Source: Vibrio nigripulchritudo ATCC 27043
GTDB lineage: Bacteria > Pseudomonadota > Gammaproteobacteria > Enterobacterales > Vibrionaceae
Assembly: GCF_000222685.1 (NCBI RefSeq)
Contig: NZ_AFWJ01000024.1
Location: 17,362-81,361 of the forward strand
DNA: 64,000 bases
Reading direction: 5' to 3'
This document shows positions 26,233 to 37,160 of this stretch, in pieces. The first letter of the stretch is position 1. Every line of letters begins with the position of its first letter. The position numbers were made by a program, and so were the translations under genes. Below the pieces are notes generated by a model. It was given only the letters and a program-made list of their open reading frames with translations. It was not told the origin of the DNA and ran no database searches.

Positions 26233-27120
26233 TCAGATGTGAGCTATGAGTGAATGAATCCACCGAACAAATGCTGCAACATTTGGCTCGCTGAGTTTGT
26301 AGCTGGGGCATATCAGATAGTAGCCATACGGGCTCTCAAAATTCAGACCAAGCGGATTTACCAACCTTCCAGCCTCCAATTCTTTTTTCACTATAAATTC
26401 AGGCAGTAATGCGACTCCACAGCCTCTTTGTAGCAGGGGAATCGACATGTAAAAGTGCTCGTACGCGACGGGGTAGTAATTCGGGGTGAATTCAATTTGA
26501 TATTGCCTGAACATCAGTTCCCAAAGTTGTGGACGGGTCGATTGAGGTAAAAGCGGCTGACGAAAAACGTCCTCTACTGATCTTAGATTTTTCAGCGAAG
26601 GGTGAGCGACCAAGATGAGCTTTTCTCTAAATAGCCATTCCGAATGCTCATAATGCTTGGCAATGGGTAAGCATCGGATTGACATGTCTGCATCGTTTCC
26701 TCCTTTAGGCAAGCGACCATCTCCAGTATTTACAGACAGCCGAACAGATGGGTTATCAGTCAGGAAATCATGAATCTCTGGCAAAAGCCAAAGGTTGGCG
26801 ACAGAGGGAGAGATGTTCAAATGCAGGGTACTGGTATCTGACTGCGACTGCTGAATTTCGGCACTGGCAGCCTGAATGGCTTCGAGACCGGGGACTACTT
26901 TAGTCAGGTACAAATTACCAGCCTCGGTAAGCTGCAAACCGTTTCCATTGCGGATGAAAAGTGCCTGTCCAAGTTGAGATTCTAAAGATTGAATTTGCTT
27001 GCTGATTGCCCCCTGAGTGATGTGAAGCTGCTTTGCGGCTTCAGAAAAGCTCAGGCAACGCGCCGCAACAATAAAGGCTTGTAGCGATCGGCTGGAGGGT
27101 AAGTGTTTAGTCAGTTCCAT
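26233..27120 (-). CDS. LysR-family regulator (GcvA-like)
   Basis: A 295-residue LysR regulator whose N-terminus (PSSRSLQAFIVAARCLSFSEAAKQLHITQGAISKQIQSLE) is the typical GcvA/TrpI-like helix-turn-helix. The effector domain follows from about residue 90. It is divergent from the class III aminotransferase gene at 27259, with 138 bp between, so that aminotransferase/BKACE unit is its likely target. It is upstream of, and on the same strand as, the P450 operon, but a 186-bp gap makes co-transcription uncertain. Confidence 0.9.
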   Translation of the reverse strand: MELTKHLPSSRSLQAFIVAARCLSFSEAAKQLHITQGAISKQIQSLESQLGQALFIRNGNGLQLTEAGNLYLTKVVPGLEAIQAASAEIQQSQSDTSTLHLNISPSVANLWLLPEIHDFLTDNPSVRLSVNTGDGRLPKGGNDADMSIRCLPIAKHYEHSEWLFREKLILVAHPSLKNLRSVEDVFRQPLLPQSTRPQLWELMFRQYQIEFTPNYYPVAYEHFYMSIPLLQRGCGVALLPEFIVKKELEAGRLVNPLGLNFESPYGYYLICPSYKLSEPNVAAFVRWIHSLIAHI

Positions 27121-27258
27121 TGACGATTTCTCTTCTTTTTACCCAAATCCATATCGGAGGGTATTCCATATGCTCATACCTCTGAGAATAATTCGCTTGT
27201 TGATAAAATACAAAACGATATCTTGGTTACATATTAACCGCCCAAGAGGACGAGTGTT

Positions 27259-28603
27259 ATGACTCAGCTTATCCATCGCCACTGTCACCATCAGCCGCCT
27301 GTCGCGCAGCGAGGCGAAGGCGTTTACCTTTTCGACCAGACGGGTAAACGTTACTTCGACGCCTGCGGAGGTGCAGCGGTCTCTAATTTAGGTCATAACA
27401 ACCCAGTTATTAAACAGGCAATTTCTCAGCAGCTTGACTCGTTGCCTTTTGTTCACAGTGGTTTTTTCACCACTGAAGTGGCGGAAAAACTCGCCGAGAA
27501 GCTGGTCCAACTGAGCCCTGAACCTCTTAATCATGTGTATCTGGTTAGTGGAGGATCGGAGGCGGTAGAGTCCGCTCTTAAGCTGGCTCGCCAATATTTC
27601 CTTGAGCAAGGAAAACAGAGCAAATCCCAGTTTATTGCCCGCAGGCAAAGCTATCACGGCAACACATTGGGGGCATTGTCGGTTGGTGGAAACGAATGGA
27701 GACGTGCTCCTTTCAGACCCTTACTTAAGGCTACCCATCACATCTCGCCTTGTTACCCTTATCGAGATAAAAAAACGGACGAAACCGAATTTGAGTATGG
27801 TCAGCGAGTTGCCAACGAGCTGGAACAGACTCTGCTGGACGTTGGTGCTGATAACGTGATGGCTTTTGTGGCTGAAACCGTCGTGGGAGCCACCGCAGGT
27901 TCGCTTTCTCCGGTCGAAGGTTATTTCAAACGAATTCGGGAAATCTGCGACAAATACGATGTGCTGCTGATTTTAGATGAAGTGATGTGTGGCGTTGGAA
28001 GAACAGGCAGTTTTTACGCATTCGAACAAGAGGGCATTGTGCCGGATATGGTGACCATTGCTAAAGGGCTTGGGGGAGGTTACCAGCCGATTGGTGCGAC
28101 TGTAGTGAGTTCGAAAATATATCAAACGATTGCACTGGGAACGGGGTACTTTCAGCACGGTCACACCTTTAACGGGCACCCCATGTCTTGTGCCTCTGCA
28201 TTGGCAACCGTTACAGAGATCGTTGATGGTCATTACCTCAAGCGGGTAAATTCATTGAGTGAAAAGCTGTTCAAAGAGTTGAGGACCCGATTTGACCATC
28301 ATCCTAACGTTGGAGATATCCGCGGGCGGGGGCTGTTTATGGGTCTTGAACTGGTGGAAGAAAAAGCCACAAAGACTCCTTTTTCGCCGTCTAGCCAGCT
28401 AGAGAAAAAAGTCAAAGCAACAGCGATGGAACAAGGGTTGATGTGTTACCCAATGAAAGGAACCATAGACGGAAAAAATGGGACACCACATATTGCTCGC
28501 GCCTCACTTTATCATGACGGATGAGCAGGTATTTGAGCTGGTAGATAGGTTGGAGGCAACGTTAGAAGCTCTCTTTGCTGAGGAAGTGGTATGCCAGCCA
28601 TAA
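27259..28603 (+). pseudogene. Class III PLP aminotransferase, frame broken near the C-terminus
   Basis: A fold-type I omega-amino-acid or beta-amino-acid aminotransferase. Motifs are YLVSGGSEAVESALKLAR, LILDEVMCGVGRTG and the PLP-lysine context VTIAKGLGGGYQPIG. In the given sequence the frame ends at 28524 with the unrelated tail HIARASLYHDG. A +1 shift at the A6 run 28473-28478 restores a family-typical ending (HHILLAPHFIMTDE, then ELVDRLEATLEAL) that stops at 28603, giving 447 residues. The restored stop overlaps the ATG of the BKACE gene by 13 nt, as in a coupled operon. So the ancestral gene was longer. Possible causes are a one-base sequencing error, a real mutation, or slippage. If the short form is made it has lost about 40 residues of the small domain. 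Confidence 0.85.
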
Positions 28604-29409
28604 TTGTTGCTCCGAATGGTGCCAGAAAACAGAAGAAAGACCACTTAGCATTACCCGTTTCTATTGATGAAATTGTTCAGGATGTTAAAGCCTGTCAGGC
28701 TGCCGGAGCTGCAATGGCGCACGTTCACGCCAGAGCTTCTGACGGGCAACATACCTTGGGTATTCGGGAAAATGCTGCTTTGCTGGAAGAGCTGTTAGCA
28801 GAAGCCGGCAAAGATATTCTGATTCAACTAACAACAGAAGCTGTAGGGCAATACACTCCCTATGAACAGATGATGCTGATAGAAAAAGTTCGTCCTCCTG
28901 CGGTTTCTTGTGCAGTCAAAGAGCTCATTCCTGATAGCAAAACCGAGCCAACCGCCAGAGACTTTTTCCACCTTGTGAACAGCCAGAACATTCTGGTGCA
29001 GTGGATTGTCTATGACCCAAATGATCTTGCCCGTTATTTCCGGCTTCTTGAAAGCGGCGTCATCCCTGCAACCAATCAACATTTGCTACTGGTGTTGGGG
29101 CGATATTCGAAAGGCTTACAATCCCACCCTAAAGATTTACTCCCGCTCCTGACTCCTGAACTGATGAGTTCAGGTATTCGTTGGGGGGCTTGTGCGTTTG
29201 GCCTAATGGAACAGCAATGCCTTTTGTCTGCTATGTTATTGGGTGGGGACGCTAGGGTCGGATTTGAAAATAACCATTTTTTACCAAATGGAGAAATGTC
29301 TCCGGGGAACGAATACCAGGTGACTCAACTTGTTCGTCAGGCAAAGGCGCTTAACCTTAGCGTGATACCTTCTGAACAGTTTGAGTCAAAATTGAGAAGT
29401 AGCGAATAA
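28591..29409 (+). CDS. BKACE (DUF849) beta-keto acid cleavage enzyme
   Basis: A 272-residue TIM-barrel enzyme of the beta-keto acid cleavage family, which condenses a beta-keto acid with acetyl-CoA to yield acetoacetate and a new acyl-CoA. Seen here are APNGARK at the N-terminus, the metal-binding AHVHARASDG, and the C-terminal RVGFENNHFLPNGE (family form RVGLEDN). GACAFG lies just before it. The N-terminal APNGA differs from the more usual APTGA. Downstream of, and overlapping, the aminotransferase, it suggests an amino-acid degradation route in which transamination feeds a keto acid to cleavage. Confidence 0.85.
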   Translation: MPAIIVAPNGARKQKKDHLALPVSIDEIVQDVKACQAAGAAMAHVHARASDGQHTLGIRENAALLEELLAEAGKDILIQLTTEAVGQYTPYEQMMLIEKVRPPAVSCAVKELIPDSKTEPTARDFFHLVNSQNILVQWIVYDPNDLARYFRLLESGVIPATNQHLLLVLGRYSKGLQSHPKDLLPLLTPELMSSGIRWGACAFGLMEQQCLLSAMLLGGDARVGFENNHFLPNGEMSPGNEYQVTQLVRQAKALNLSVIPSEQFESKLRSSE

Positions 29410-29550
29410 CTTCATGTTTTAAGATGAAAATTTCGCATCCTCATATAGAGTGTGGTATTTGTTAAAGTTGTAAAACTGACGTAAACGGAACTATGTTTCC
29501 AGAGACAAGACGCATGTGTGTTGCATGCAAATCAACAGAAGGAAAGGGAT

Positions 29551-30525
29551 ATGACGTTCTTTAAAACGGCTTGTGTTGTGATGGGGCTGAGTGGCGCATT
29601 AGGTATGGCGGCATCTGCTAACGCTGCAGACGACTTCGTAACTATCGGTACGGGTGGTGTTACTGGTGTTTATTACCCAACTGGAGGTGCTATTTGCCGT
29701 CTGGTAAACAAAGGGCGTAAAGATCATGGCATCCGCTGTTCTGTAGAGAGTACGGGTGGTTCGGTGTACAACATCAACACAATTCGTGCTGGTGAACTGG
29801 ACTTAGGTATCGCTCAGTCAGACTGGCAATACCATGCATACAACGGTTCAAGCAAATTTGAAGACAAAGGACCATTTAAAGATCTTCGTGCTGTGTTCTC
29901 TGTTCACCCAGAACCGTTTACCGTGGTTGCTCGTGCAGACAGTGGTATCAAAAAGTTTGAAGACCTGAAAGGCAAGCGTGTCAACATTGGTAACCCAGGC
30001 TCTGGTCAGCGTGGAACCATGGAAGTGCTGATGGGCGAACTTGGCTGGACAATGAAAGACTTTAAACTGGCTTCAGAGCTGAAAGCGTCTGAGCAGTCTA
30101 AAGCACTGTGTGACAACAAAATTGATGCGATGATCTACACCGTTGGTCACCCAAGTGGTGCAATCAAAGAAGCGACAACTTCTTGTGACAGTGTGATTGT
30201 AGAAGTAAGTGGCGCAGCTGTAGACAAGCTAATTCAAGACAACAGCTTCTACCGTGTAGCAACTATCCCAGGCGGTATGTACCGTGGTAACGACCAGGAT
30301 GTGACTACGTTTGGTGTGGGTGCGACGTTCGTAAGCTCGACTGCTGTGAAAGACAAAGTGGTGTACGAAATCGTAAAATCAGTGTTTGAAAACTTTGACA
30401 CATTTAAGCGTCTTCACCCGGCTTTCAACAACCTGAAGAAAGAAGAAATGGCGAAAGACGGTCTTTCCGCACCACTTCATGCGGGTGCAGAAAAATACTA
30501 CAAAGAAGCGGGTATTATTAAATAA
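29551..30525 (+). CDS. TAXI-family TRAP transporter solute-binding protein
   Basis: A 324-residue periplasmic binding protein. I chose the ATG at 29551 (GGAAAGGGAT upstream), giving a clean signal peptide cleaved at ANA-ADDFV; a start at 29518 would add 11 odd residues. [23 protein letters not shown] is split here into [16 protein letters not shown] and AICRLVN, the TAXI signature; glutamate-type ligands are common in the family. No TRAP membrane subunits are nearby, so it must work with permeases encoded elsewhere or act in sensing. It follows the aminotransferase/BKACE genes by about 140 nt and ends at a terminator. Confidence 0.9.
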   Translation: MTFFKTACVVMGLSGALGMAASANAADDFVTIGTGGVTGVYYPTGGAICRLVNKGRKDHGIRCSVESTGGSVYNINTIRAGELDLGIAQSDWQYHAYNGSSKFEDKGPFKDLRAVFSVHPEPFTVVARADSGIKKFEDLKGKRVNIGNPGSGQRGTMEVLMGELGWTMKDFKLASELKASEQSKALCDNKIDAMIYTVGHPSGAIKEATTSCDSVIVEVSGAAVDKLIQDNSFYRVATIPGGMYRGNDQDVTTFGVGATFVSSTAVKDKVVYEIVKSVFENFDTFKRLHPAFNNLKKEEMAKDGLSAPLHAGAEKYYKEAGIIK

Positions 30526-30548
30526 CCTCGATTCGTAATATCAATTTC

Positions 30549-30577
30549 AAAGCCCACCTGAACAAGGTGGGCTTTTT
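30549..30577 (+). terminator. Rho-independent terminator after the TAXI gene
   Basis: AAAGCCCACCT and AGGTGGGCTTT form an 11-bp stem around GAACA, followed by T-rich sequence, 24 nt after the TAXI stop codon. Confidence 0.88.
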
Positions 30578-30674
30578 CTTTAATAGCTCATTGATTCAAT
30601 CTATTGACCTGTTCCACAAAAGTTAAAAGGACTGTCTATACTCAATAAAAAGTGTGATTGAGATGGAACTTCCT

Positions 30675-31691
30675 ATGCTTACTTCAACCTTGAGGCGAGT
30701 CATTGTGCGCCTTTTTGTAGCCCCGGTTTTGCTGGTTTTGTGTCTGGTACCCAGTGCAATAGCCGAGAAAACCGAAAAGAGAACGTACTACTTCGTAGGT
30801 GCGTTTTTAGCTCATCCTTACGTGCGTGATATCAAACTTGGTTTCAAGTACGCCAGCCAGAAACTCAACGTCAATATTGCCACTCTAGGACCACAAGGTC
30901 CGGATTGGGATGCTCAATATAAAGCGATGGAAACCGCCATTGCAGCAAACCCAGATGGCATCATCGTGCCCTTGTGGGTCGACAAAGTGGTACCGCTCAT
31001 CGTAGAGGCTCGTAAGAAAGGGATAAAGGTCATTGCGATAGAAGCAGCGCCCGATGATCACAATGCGAATACCTACATCGGTTTAGACAATTATCAGGCA
31101 GGTCTGCTCACCGCCAAAGAGCTGCTTCGCATCGGTGGGAACAAAGGCAAGCTTGGGCTGGTATTAAACCAAGCCAGTAACACAGCATTGAAACGTCAGG
31201 GTGTTATAGATGGGCTGAAAGGAAGCGAGTGGGAAATCGTCGCCGAGGTAGATGACAAAACCAACACGGATCAGGCAAGTCAGGTCACCATGCAATTGCT
31301 GCGGGACAACCCCGAAATTACGGGGCTGATTGGTCTGAACTCCAGTTCTGGTGTAGGAATCGGAAACGCCATCGGGCAGTTAGGTTTGATGGACAAAGAG
31401 TTGGCGATTGTCGTCCATGATCGTGAAGATACCGTGCTTGAATTTATCGAAAGCGGGGTCATCGATTCCACCATTGTCGCGAAAACAGCAATGATGAGTT
31501 ATCTCTCCGTTTCTTTGCTGGAGGATTATCACAGCCGGGTGGAGAACGATATTCCGGTCGCCAGTGATATTGCAACCATAGGGATTACTCTATTACCCGA
31601 AGTGGTTAACATCGGTGCAGTTGTCGTAAACCAAGAAAACGTGACTCATTTTTTACGCAAGAATCTGGTAAGTAGCTGGAAGGCTAAATGA
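30675..31691 (+). CDS. Periplasmic sugar-type binding protein paired with a sensor kinase
   Basis: A type I periplasmic binding protein (LacI/RbsB-like fold), about 338 residues from ATG 30675; in-frame GTG 30654 and ATG 30663 are alternatives. A signal peptide ends near SAIA. Fold landmarks are [54 protein letters not shown] and [16 protein letters not shown]. There are no ABC permease genes next to it. Instead its stop overlaps the start of a hybrid histidine kinase (ATGA), as in LuxP/LuxQ and TorT/TorS. The likely job is to report a small periplasmic ligand to the kinase. Confidence 0.87.
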   Translation: MLTSTLRRVIVRLFVAPVLLVLCLVPSAIAEKTEKRTYYFVGAFLAHPYVRDIKLGFKYASQKLNVNIATLGPQGPDWDAQYKAMETAIAANPDGIIVPLWVDKVVPLIVEARKKGIKVIAIEAAPDDHNANTYIGLDNYQAGLLTAKELLRIGGNKGKLGLVLNQASNTALKRQGVIDGLKGSEWEIVAEVDDKTNTDQASQVTMQLLRDNPEITGLIGLNSSSGVGIGNAIGQLGLMDKELAIVVHDREDTVLEFIESGVIDSTIVAKTAMMSYLSVSLLEDYHSRVENDIPVASDIATIGITLLPEVVNIGAVVVNQENVTHFLRKNLVSSWKAK

Positions 31692-34366
31692 CGTTTAAGA
31701 CCAAACTCTTTGTATTCACTCCATTGCTCGTGGCGCTGACGATAGTCTTGTCTATTGTCGCATCCAATGTTCTGATGCGTAGCGAGATTAACCGGCAGAA
31801 TGAGGCGCGTCTTCACAATGCCACTAGCTCGCTTCAACGTCGCATACTGGACGATTTTCCTCATATACACCGCCAATATGAAGCATTTCGCAACAGCGGT
31901 TCCACTCAGTTTTTAATGGGGGTGGAAAGAGGAAGCGTATTCACGGCTGAAGACTTTTTAGGAGTTTTGACCTTTTATCCAGATGTTCGGGAGTATTTAC
32001 TGGAGTTTGCCCGTCTCTATGACATCACCAGCTATGCCATTTATTTGCCAGCAGACCCAAATTCCAAAGCCCCTGTATTTGATGAAGGCGTAAATTATCT
32101 TTATGCCCAATACAATGCCGAGCTAGATGGCATCATTCTTAATGAAAGTACCCTGATAAGCTGGGATGCAAGAAACTTTTTGCGCAAGAAAGAGATCACG
32201 CCAGTCCTCAACTTTCCGAAAAAGTTTGTCGGTTCAGCGGGAACAGAACTCGCCACCTTATCTGACGGCAGTATCGGTATCAGTTACAGCTTTGAACTCG
32301 ACAACGGTGGAATCCTGGTTCTTCAGAGAAGCTGGGATTTCGATTTGGCGATTCAGGAAGTCGACCTCGGTGTAGAGATAACGCTATACGATGAAGACCG
32401 CCAGCGAATTGATGGCTCTAAGCTGTTCCGGGTGCTCACTGACGAAGTGCCAGTCGGAACGCCAAAGAAGTTAATGGAACTTCAGGATGTGGATGGTCAG
32501 ATACACACTGGGCTGGCGTCCACCATTCGGGATAAAGGTGTCATTCTTGGCTATCTGGTGACATCGATTTCTCAACAGGTGATTGAAGACGCAACTAAGC
32601 GGGTCGCGGTTCTGCTCATTTTATCTGGTCTGGTTCTTGTCTTACTCGCCGTAGCCATTGCCATTCTGATGGCGCGCTCCTTCATTGAACCCATTTCGCA
32701 GCTCATTAAAGATTTCAGCGCCATTGCGAACGGCAACATCAATCATAAGATTAATATCAGCCGTCGTGATGAGTTTGGTGAGCTGGCGCGAAACTTCTAC
32801 TTCATGCAAAGCGCAATCAAAGACAACATTACCGAACTGAACTTGAAGATTCAGGAACGGGATGTGGCAGAACGGAAAGTTCGCAAACTGAATGAAGAGC
32901 TGGAAGATCGCGTTATGCAGCGAACAGAGGAGCTTCGACATGCCGTGGGTGAAATGGAAAAAGCCAAAGAAGGTGCAGAGAAAGCCAATCAGGCGAAGTC
33001 GGAGTTTCTGGCGAACATGTCTCACGAAATTCGCACGCCCATGAATGCGATTCTCGGTTTTTCTGAAATTCTCCATTCAGAAGAGGCCAATCCGAAAAAA
33101 CTCAACTTTATCAATAAAATAAGAACGTCCGGTAAGGCGCTACTTCACCTGATCAATGACGTGTTGGATCTATCGAAAGTAGAAGCGGGCAAACTGGAAT
33201 TCCACATGGCGGCGACTTCGGTTCCCAAAATGTTCGAAGAACTGCACGACATGTTTGAACATAAGGCAACCAGCAGCAACCTGGCACTGATTTATGAAAT
33301 AGAAAAAGGGATGCCAGAAAGCCTGTTGCTGGATGAAAACCGTTTGCGTCAGGTATTCATTAACCTTATCGGTAATGCCGTAAAATTCACCGAGCAGGGG
33401 TACGTTAAGGTGACATCCCGCGCCATACCTGTCGATAACGATTTCCGACTCGAATTCGATGTAGAAGATACGGGTATCGGTATTAGAGAAGATCAGATAG
33501 GTAAGATCTTCGGCTCCTTCGAGCAGGCAGAAGCCACTGAAAGCCGCTTTGGAGGCACAGGACTTGGACTTGCCATCAGCAGACAGATTATTGAACTGAT
33601 GGGCGGTCAAATCAGCGTGAAGAGTGAGTTTGGAGTGGGAACCACCTTTAGCGTTACGCTTCCTATTGTTAAGAGCGCTCAGGAGGTTGAACAGGATTCA
33701 GGTGAACACAGCCCGAACCAGAAAGTGGCGTTTGAACCTGCGAAAATCCTGATTGCCGATGATGTCGATTACAACCAGGAAATTCTGGCGCAATTCCTGT
33801 CGGACTCTCCGTTTTCTCTCGATTACGCAGACGATGGATTACAGGTATTAGAGCGGGTAGAAAGGTTTGTTCCCGACCTCATTCTGATGGACATCAAAAT
33901 GCCCAACATGGATGGGCGTGAAGCATCTGAAAAGCTCAAGAATGATCCCCGCTTCAAAGATATTCCTATCATTGCTGTAACTGCATCGGCTTTGTCGGAT
34001 TCACTGGACACTTATATCCAGCACTGTGAGGGCTACATAACAAAACCCGTAGATAAAGATAGCCTGACGGAGGAGCTTAAGAAATTCCTTGCCTATACTA
34101 GAGTTAATGGAGTTGCTAATAGTGCAGTTGCATTACAGTCACAACCTGCTGAAGTAGAAGGGGAAATTCGAGTACCAGGTGGGGAAATCCTAACTAAAAT
34201 CCGTGCATTAGCGGTAGACGGCTACATCGATGATATTCAAGAGCTGATGCAACCCCTTTCAACCGATTTTCCAGAATTTACCGAGCGTGTCGTCAAGTTT
34301 GCACATGAATTCGACGATCAGAAAATAATCGACATGGTGGATGATTACGTCAATGAGCAACCATGA
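31688..34366 (+). CDS. Hybrid sensor histidine kinase with receiver domain
   Basis: An 892-residue inner-membrane kinase. Domain order is TM1 (about 8-28), a large periplasmic sensor (29-304), TM2 (305-329), HAMP (330-382), a coiled coil, HisKA with His446 ([11 protein letters not shown]), HATPase (N box [10 protein letters not shown] boxes DTGIGI and GGTGLGLAI), and receiver 685-805 with Asp735 ([10 protein letters not shown]). A helical tail of ~85 residues follows; I do not see a clear phosphotransfer histidine there. It overlaps the binding-protein gene by 4 nt and the next kinase gene by a few bases, so the three form one signalling unit. The periplasmic domain presumably contacts the binding protein. 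Confidence 0.92.
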   Translation: MTFKTKLFVFTPLLVALTIVLSIVASNVLMRSEINRQNEARLHNATSSLQRRILDDFPHIHRQYEAFRNSGSTQFLMGVERGSVFTAEDFLGVLTFYPDVREYLLEFARLYDITSYAIYLPADPNSKAPVFDEGVNYLYAQYNAELDGIILNESTLISWDARNFLRKKEITPVLNFPKKFVGSAGTELATLSDGSIGISYSFELDNGGILVLQRSWDFDLAIQEVDLGVEITLYDEDRQRIDGSKLFRVLTDEVPVGTPKKLMELQDVDGQIHTGLASTIRDKGVILGYLVTSISQQVIEDATKRVAVLLILSGLVLVLLAVAIAILMARSFIEPISQLIKDFSAIANGNINHKINISRRDEFGELARNFYFMQSAIKDNITELNLKIQERDVAERKVRKLNEELEDRVMQRTEELRHAVGEMEKAKEGAEKANQAKSEFLANMSHEIRTPMNAILGFSEILHSEEANPKKLNFINKIRTSGKALLHLINDVLDLSKVEAGKLEFHMAATSVPKMFEELHDMFEHKATSSNLALIYEIEKGMPESLLLDENRLRQVFINLIGNAVKFTEQGYVKVTSRAIPVDNDFRLEFDVEDTGIGIREDQIGKIFGSFEQAEATESRFGGTGLGLAISRQIIELMGGQISVKSEFGVGTTFSVTLPIVKSAQEVEQDSGEHSPNQKVAFEPAKILIADDVDYNQEILAQFLSDSPFSLDYADDGLQVLERVERFVPDLILMDIKMPNMDGREASEKLKNDPRFKDIPIIAVTASALSDSLDTYIQHCEGYITKPVDKDSLTEELKKFLAYTRVNGVANSAVALQSQPAEVEGEIRVPGGEILTKIRALAVDGYIDDIQELMQPLSTDFPEFTERVVKFAHEFDDQKIIDMVDDYVNEQP

Positions 34367-35549
34367 AATCTCTATTCTTATCGTGGATGACAGCCCTTCT
34401 AACCTCGGGGTCGCGTCCGGATTTCTTCGTGAGCTAGGATACAAAATCGCGACGGCAAACAACGGTAAAACCGCATTGAGTCGCGTAGAAAGAATTAAGC
34501 CCTCTCTTATTCTTCTGGATGTAAATATGCCGGAGATGAATGGCTTTGAGGTTTGCCAAATTCTGAACGGAAACCCAGAGTATGTGGATATTCCTATCAT
34601 TTTCCTCACTGCACTGACGGATCAGGATGCGAAAGAAAAGGCATTTTCCTCCGGCGCTGTGGATTACATTAGCAAGCCCTTCCAGAAGAAAGAGTTGATT
34701 GCTCGGGTGCAAAACCACTTGAGCATCAGTCAGTCCAAGCGCGAGCTGGAACGTCTGGTTCAGGAAAAGTCAGATGCTCTGGACCAGCTTCGCAACACTC
34801 AAAATATGCTGGTGGAATCTGAGAAGATGGCGTCGCTCGCGAAACTTGTGTCTGGCGTCGCTCATGAAATGAATACGCCAATAGGTAATTGCATCAGTAC
34901 GTTTTCTGCGATTCGTGACACGGTCGCGACATTAGAAAATAGCATTGAGAGTGGGGCGCTTTCCAAAAACAATATGATTTCTACCCTAGAGTCGATTCGT
35001 GACTTCACCACCATAGGTCTCAACAACACGTCTAAACAGACCCGTTTAATTGATTCTTTTCGAGAGCTGGATGCAGCAGGCGCAGAAACCAAGGTTCAGC
35101 CTGTGAATGTCGGTCGCTTCCTCTCGGAGGGGATAGAATCGGTTTCCACCACACAGAGTATCGAAACTAAGTTCAATATCGAGTGCGATCCGACACTCAC
35201 CGTAAAGCTCAATACCTGGATTGTTCATGACGTTTTGCAAAAGCTTGTTTTGAATACGTACCATCACGGGTTTTCTGGCAGTAATTCAGGGCAGGTATGG
35301 TTAAAAGTAAGGCATCAAAATGGCGAATTAGAGGTGGAATACTCGGATGACGGGAAAGGTGTTTCTGCAGAAGTTGAACACACACTTTTTGAGCCTTTTA
35401 TCACAACTGAACGTGGTCAGGGATTTGTCGGGCTCGGATTACACGTCGCCTATATTTTAGTTACTCAATATCTCAAAGGTCGAATTGAGCTGATAAATTC
35501 GCCGGACGGAGCTCGGTTTAACTTCTGTTTTCCTTGTGAAATTTCTTAA
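34353..35549 (+). CDS. Receiver-domain histidine kinase
   Basis: About 398 residues from ATG 34353 (an ATG at 34341 is also possible). Residues 6-120 are a receiver with Asp56 ([13 protein letters not shown]) and [12 protein letters not shown] coiled coil follows, then a kinase core: phosphoacceptor motif [13 protein letters not shown], an N box with NTYHHGF, and glycine boxes SDDGKGV and GFVGLGLHV. There are no membrane segments and no DNA-binding domain. It probably receives phosphate from the upstream hybrid kinase and passes it on by its own kinase activity. No final output regulator is encoded beside it. Confidence 0.9.
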   Translation: MSNHEISILIVDDSPSNLGVASGFLRELGYKIATANNGKTALSRVERIKPSLILLDVNMPEMNGFEVCQILNGNPEYVDIPIIFLTALTDQDAKEKAFSSGAVDYISKPFQKKELIARVQNHLSISQSKRELERLVQEKSDALDQLRNTQNMLVESEKMASLAKLVSGVAHEMNTPIGNCISTFSAIRDTVATLENSIESGALSKNNMISTLESIRDFTTIGLNNTSKQTRLIDSFRELDAAGAETKVQPVNVGRFLSEGIESVSTTQSIETKFNIECDPTLTVKLNTWIVHDVLQKLVLNTYHHGFSGSNSGQVWLKVRHQNGELEVEYSDDGKGVSAEVEHTLFEPFITTERGQGFVGLGLHVAYILVTQYLKGRIELINSPDGARFNFCFPCEIS

Positions 35550-35769
35550 CTTCGCACACGAAATTTAAACAAAAAGTTCACTTTGTATACAAGAATTGTG
35601 CTCAATTTAAAGATGCAAACGATTAACTATTGTTCGAATTGAATATGTTCTTCATCACAGTCGTGAATCATGTCAAGAATCTGTAAAAAAACGAGCGATA
35701 ATTACACTGCTCGTGAGGGATAGGTGCTAACTTTTACTACTTTGATACCAAATGACATGGAGAAATTGG

Positions 35770-36768
35770 ATGATGACCTTTAAGTCAGTCGCGGTAGGTG
35801 TAGCGCTTGGGTTGGCAGCTTTTGCAGCACAAGCAGATGATTTTAAACCATCAGTTATCTTTGATATGGGTGGTAAATTCGATAAATCTTTCAACCAAGC
35901 GGCTTACAACGGTGCGGAAGCATTTAAGAAGGACACGGGGATTGAGTACGGTGAGTTTGAAATCACTAACGAAGCTCAACGTGAGCAAGCGATGCTTCGC
36001 ATGGCTCAGCGTGGCTTTGACCCAATCGTTGCTGTTGGTTTCCAGCAAGCGCCAATCGTTGAAAAAGTAGCGAAGCAGTTCCCAAGAACTAACTTCGTTA
36101 TCATTGATTCAGTTGTAGATCTTCCTAACGTTCGTAGTGTTGTATTTAAAGAACATGAAGGTTCCTTCCTAGTTGGTGCACTAGCGGCACTGAAGAGTGA
36201 TTCAAATGCTGTTGGCTTCGTTGGCGGCATGGACATTCCTCTGATTCGTAAATTTGCTTGTGGTTACGAGCAAGGCGCGAAGTACATCGATAAGAGCACT
36301 AAAGTTGTTCAGAACATGACAGGTTCCACGCCTGCGGCATGGAACAACCCAACCAAAGGTGCAGAGCTGGCTAAGTCTCAGTTCGACCAGGGTGTTGACG
36401 TTGTTTACGCAGCAGCCGGTGGTACTGGTGTCGGTGTATACCAGGCAGCAGTTGATGAAAAGAAATACGCAATCGGTGTTGATTCAAACCAGAACTACCT
36501 GCACCCAGGCGTAATGCTGACTTCTATGGTTAAGCGTGTAGACGTAGCGGTGAAAGATGCATTCATGGATGCGAAAGCAGGTACTTTCACTTCTGGTGTT
36601 CAGTCTCTAGGTCTCAAAGAAGAAGGTGTTGCTTGGGCACTTGATGAGCACAACGCAACCCTTATCACGCCAGATATGGCAAACAAGATCGAGAAAATTC
36701 GTGATGACATTATCGCGGGTAAAGTAGTAGTTCACGACTACTTCTCAAACAGCGCTTGTACATACTAA
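35770..36768 (+). CDS. BMP-family ABC transporter substrate-binding protein (nucleoside-type)
   Basis: About 332 residues from ATG 35770, chosen because ATGGAGA lies at normal distance and a clean signal peptide (cleaved at QA-DDFKP) results; an ATG at 35752 adds six residues. It belongs to the BMP/Med/PnrA family, which binds purine or other nucleosides: DMGGKFDKSFNQAAYNGAE, FVGGMDIPLIRKFACGYEQGA, YAAAGGTGVGVYQA and GVDSNQNYLHPG. It ends at a terminator, with ATPase and permease genes restarting 392 bp downstream. That arrangement allows higher expression of the binding protein. Confidence 0.9.
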   Translation: MMTFKSVAVGVALGLAAFAAQADDFKPSVIFDMGGKFDKSFNQAAYNGAEAFKKDTGIEYGEFEITNEAQREQAMLRMAQRGFDPIVAVGFQQAPIVEKVAKQFPRTNFVIIDSVVDLPNVRSVVFKEHEGSFLVGALAALKSDSNAVGFVGGMDIPLIRKFACGYEQGAKYIDKSTKVVQNMTGSTPAAWNNPTKGAELAKSQFDQGVDVVYAAAGGTGVGVYQAAVDEKKYAIGVDSNQNYLHPGVMLTSMVKRVDVAVKDAFMDAKAGTFTSGVQSLGLKEEGVAWALDEHNATLITPDMANKIEKIRDDIIAGKVVVHDYFSNSACTY

Positions 36769-36785
36769 TTACGTAAGTAGTAATG

Positions 36786-36816
36786 CCGGACATGGCTAAA
36801 CTGTGTCCGGTTTTTT
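36786..36816 (+). terminator. Rho-independent terminator after the BMP binding protein
   Basis: CCGGACA (36786-36792) pairs with TGTCCGG (36804-36810), followed by six T and more T-rich sequence, 17 nt after the stop codon. Confidence 0.85.
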
Positions 36817-37160
36817 ATTTTCAGACCCAATAGATTGGGCATAAAAGCTGAGATCTATCGAATTGATTAGGACGACAGATCTTAGAAGCAAGCAATAACC
36901 TGCATTACCCAAAATCAGGTTCATTGACTATATTTCAGCAGTAGTCTGACAGATACCGATGACTAAGCTAATTCGCGTTAAATGGCTGCATTCAAAATAA
37001 GAGATTTTCGTCAAGCCGTTTCAATGAATTGCGTATTAGCCCGGTAAATCCACGAATTTGTCATTGCTGGGGTTTATACAACCGTAGATAACAGAATCTG
37101 GCTTATCGAGTCACGAGCCAACGTTAGTTTCCGATTCATTCAGTCACTCAGGGAGAGAGA
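36817..37160. other. Intergenic region before the BMP transporter ATPase gene
   Basis: 344 bp after the terminator. It should contain a separate promoter for the three transporter genes that follow. I see a good ribosome site (AGGGAGAGAG) before ATG 37161 but no confident operator and no coding frame. Confidence 0.5.

Noticed and set aside
27259-28524. Aminotransferase as a complete gene ending at 28524
   Set aside because: The last ten or so residues are unlike the family while the +1 frame carries the expected ending, so the short version is not the ancestral gene.
35615-35626. PurR box upstream of the BMP binding protein
   Set aside because: GCAAACGATTAA shares only the left half of the palindrome, too weak to list as an operator.
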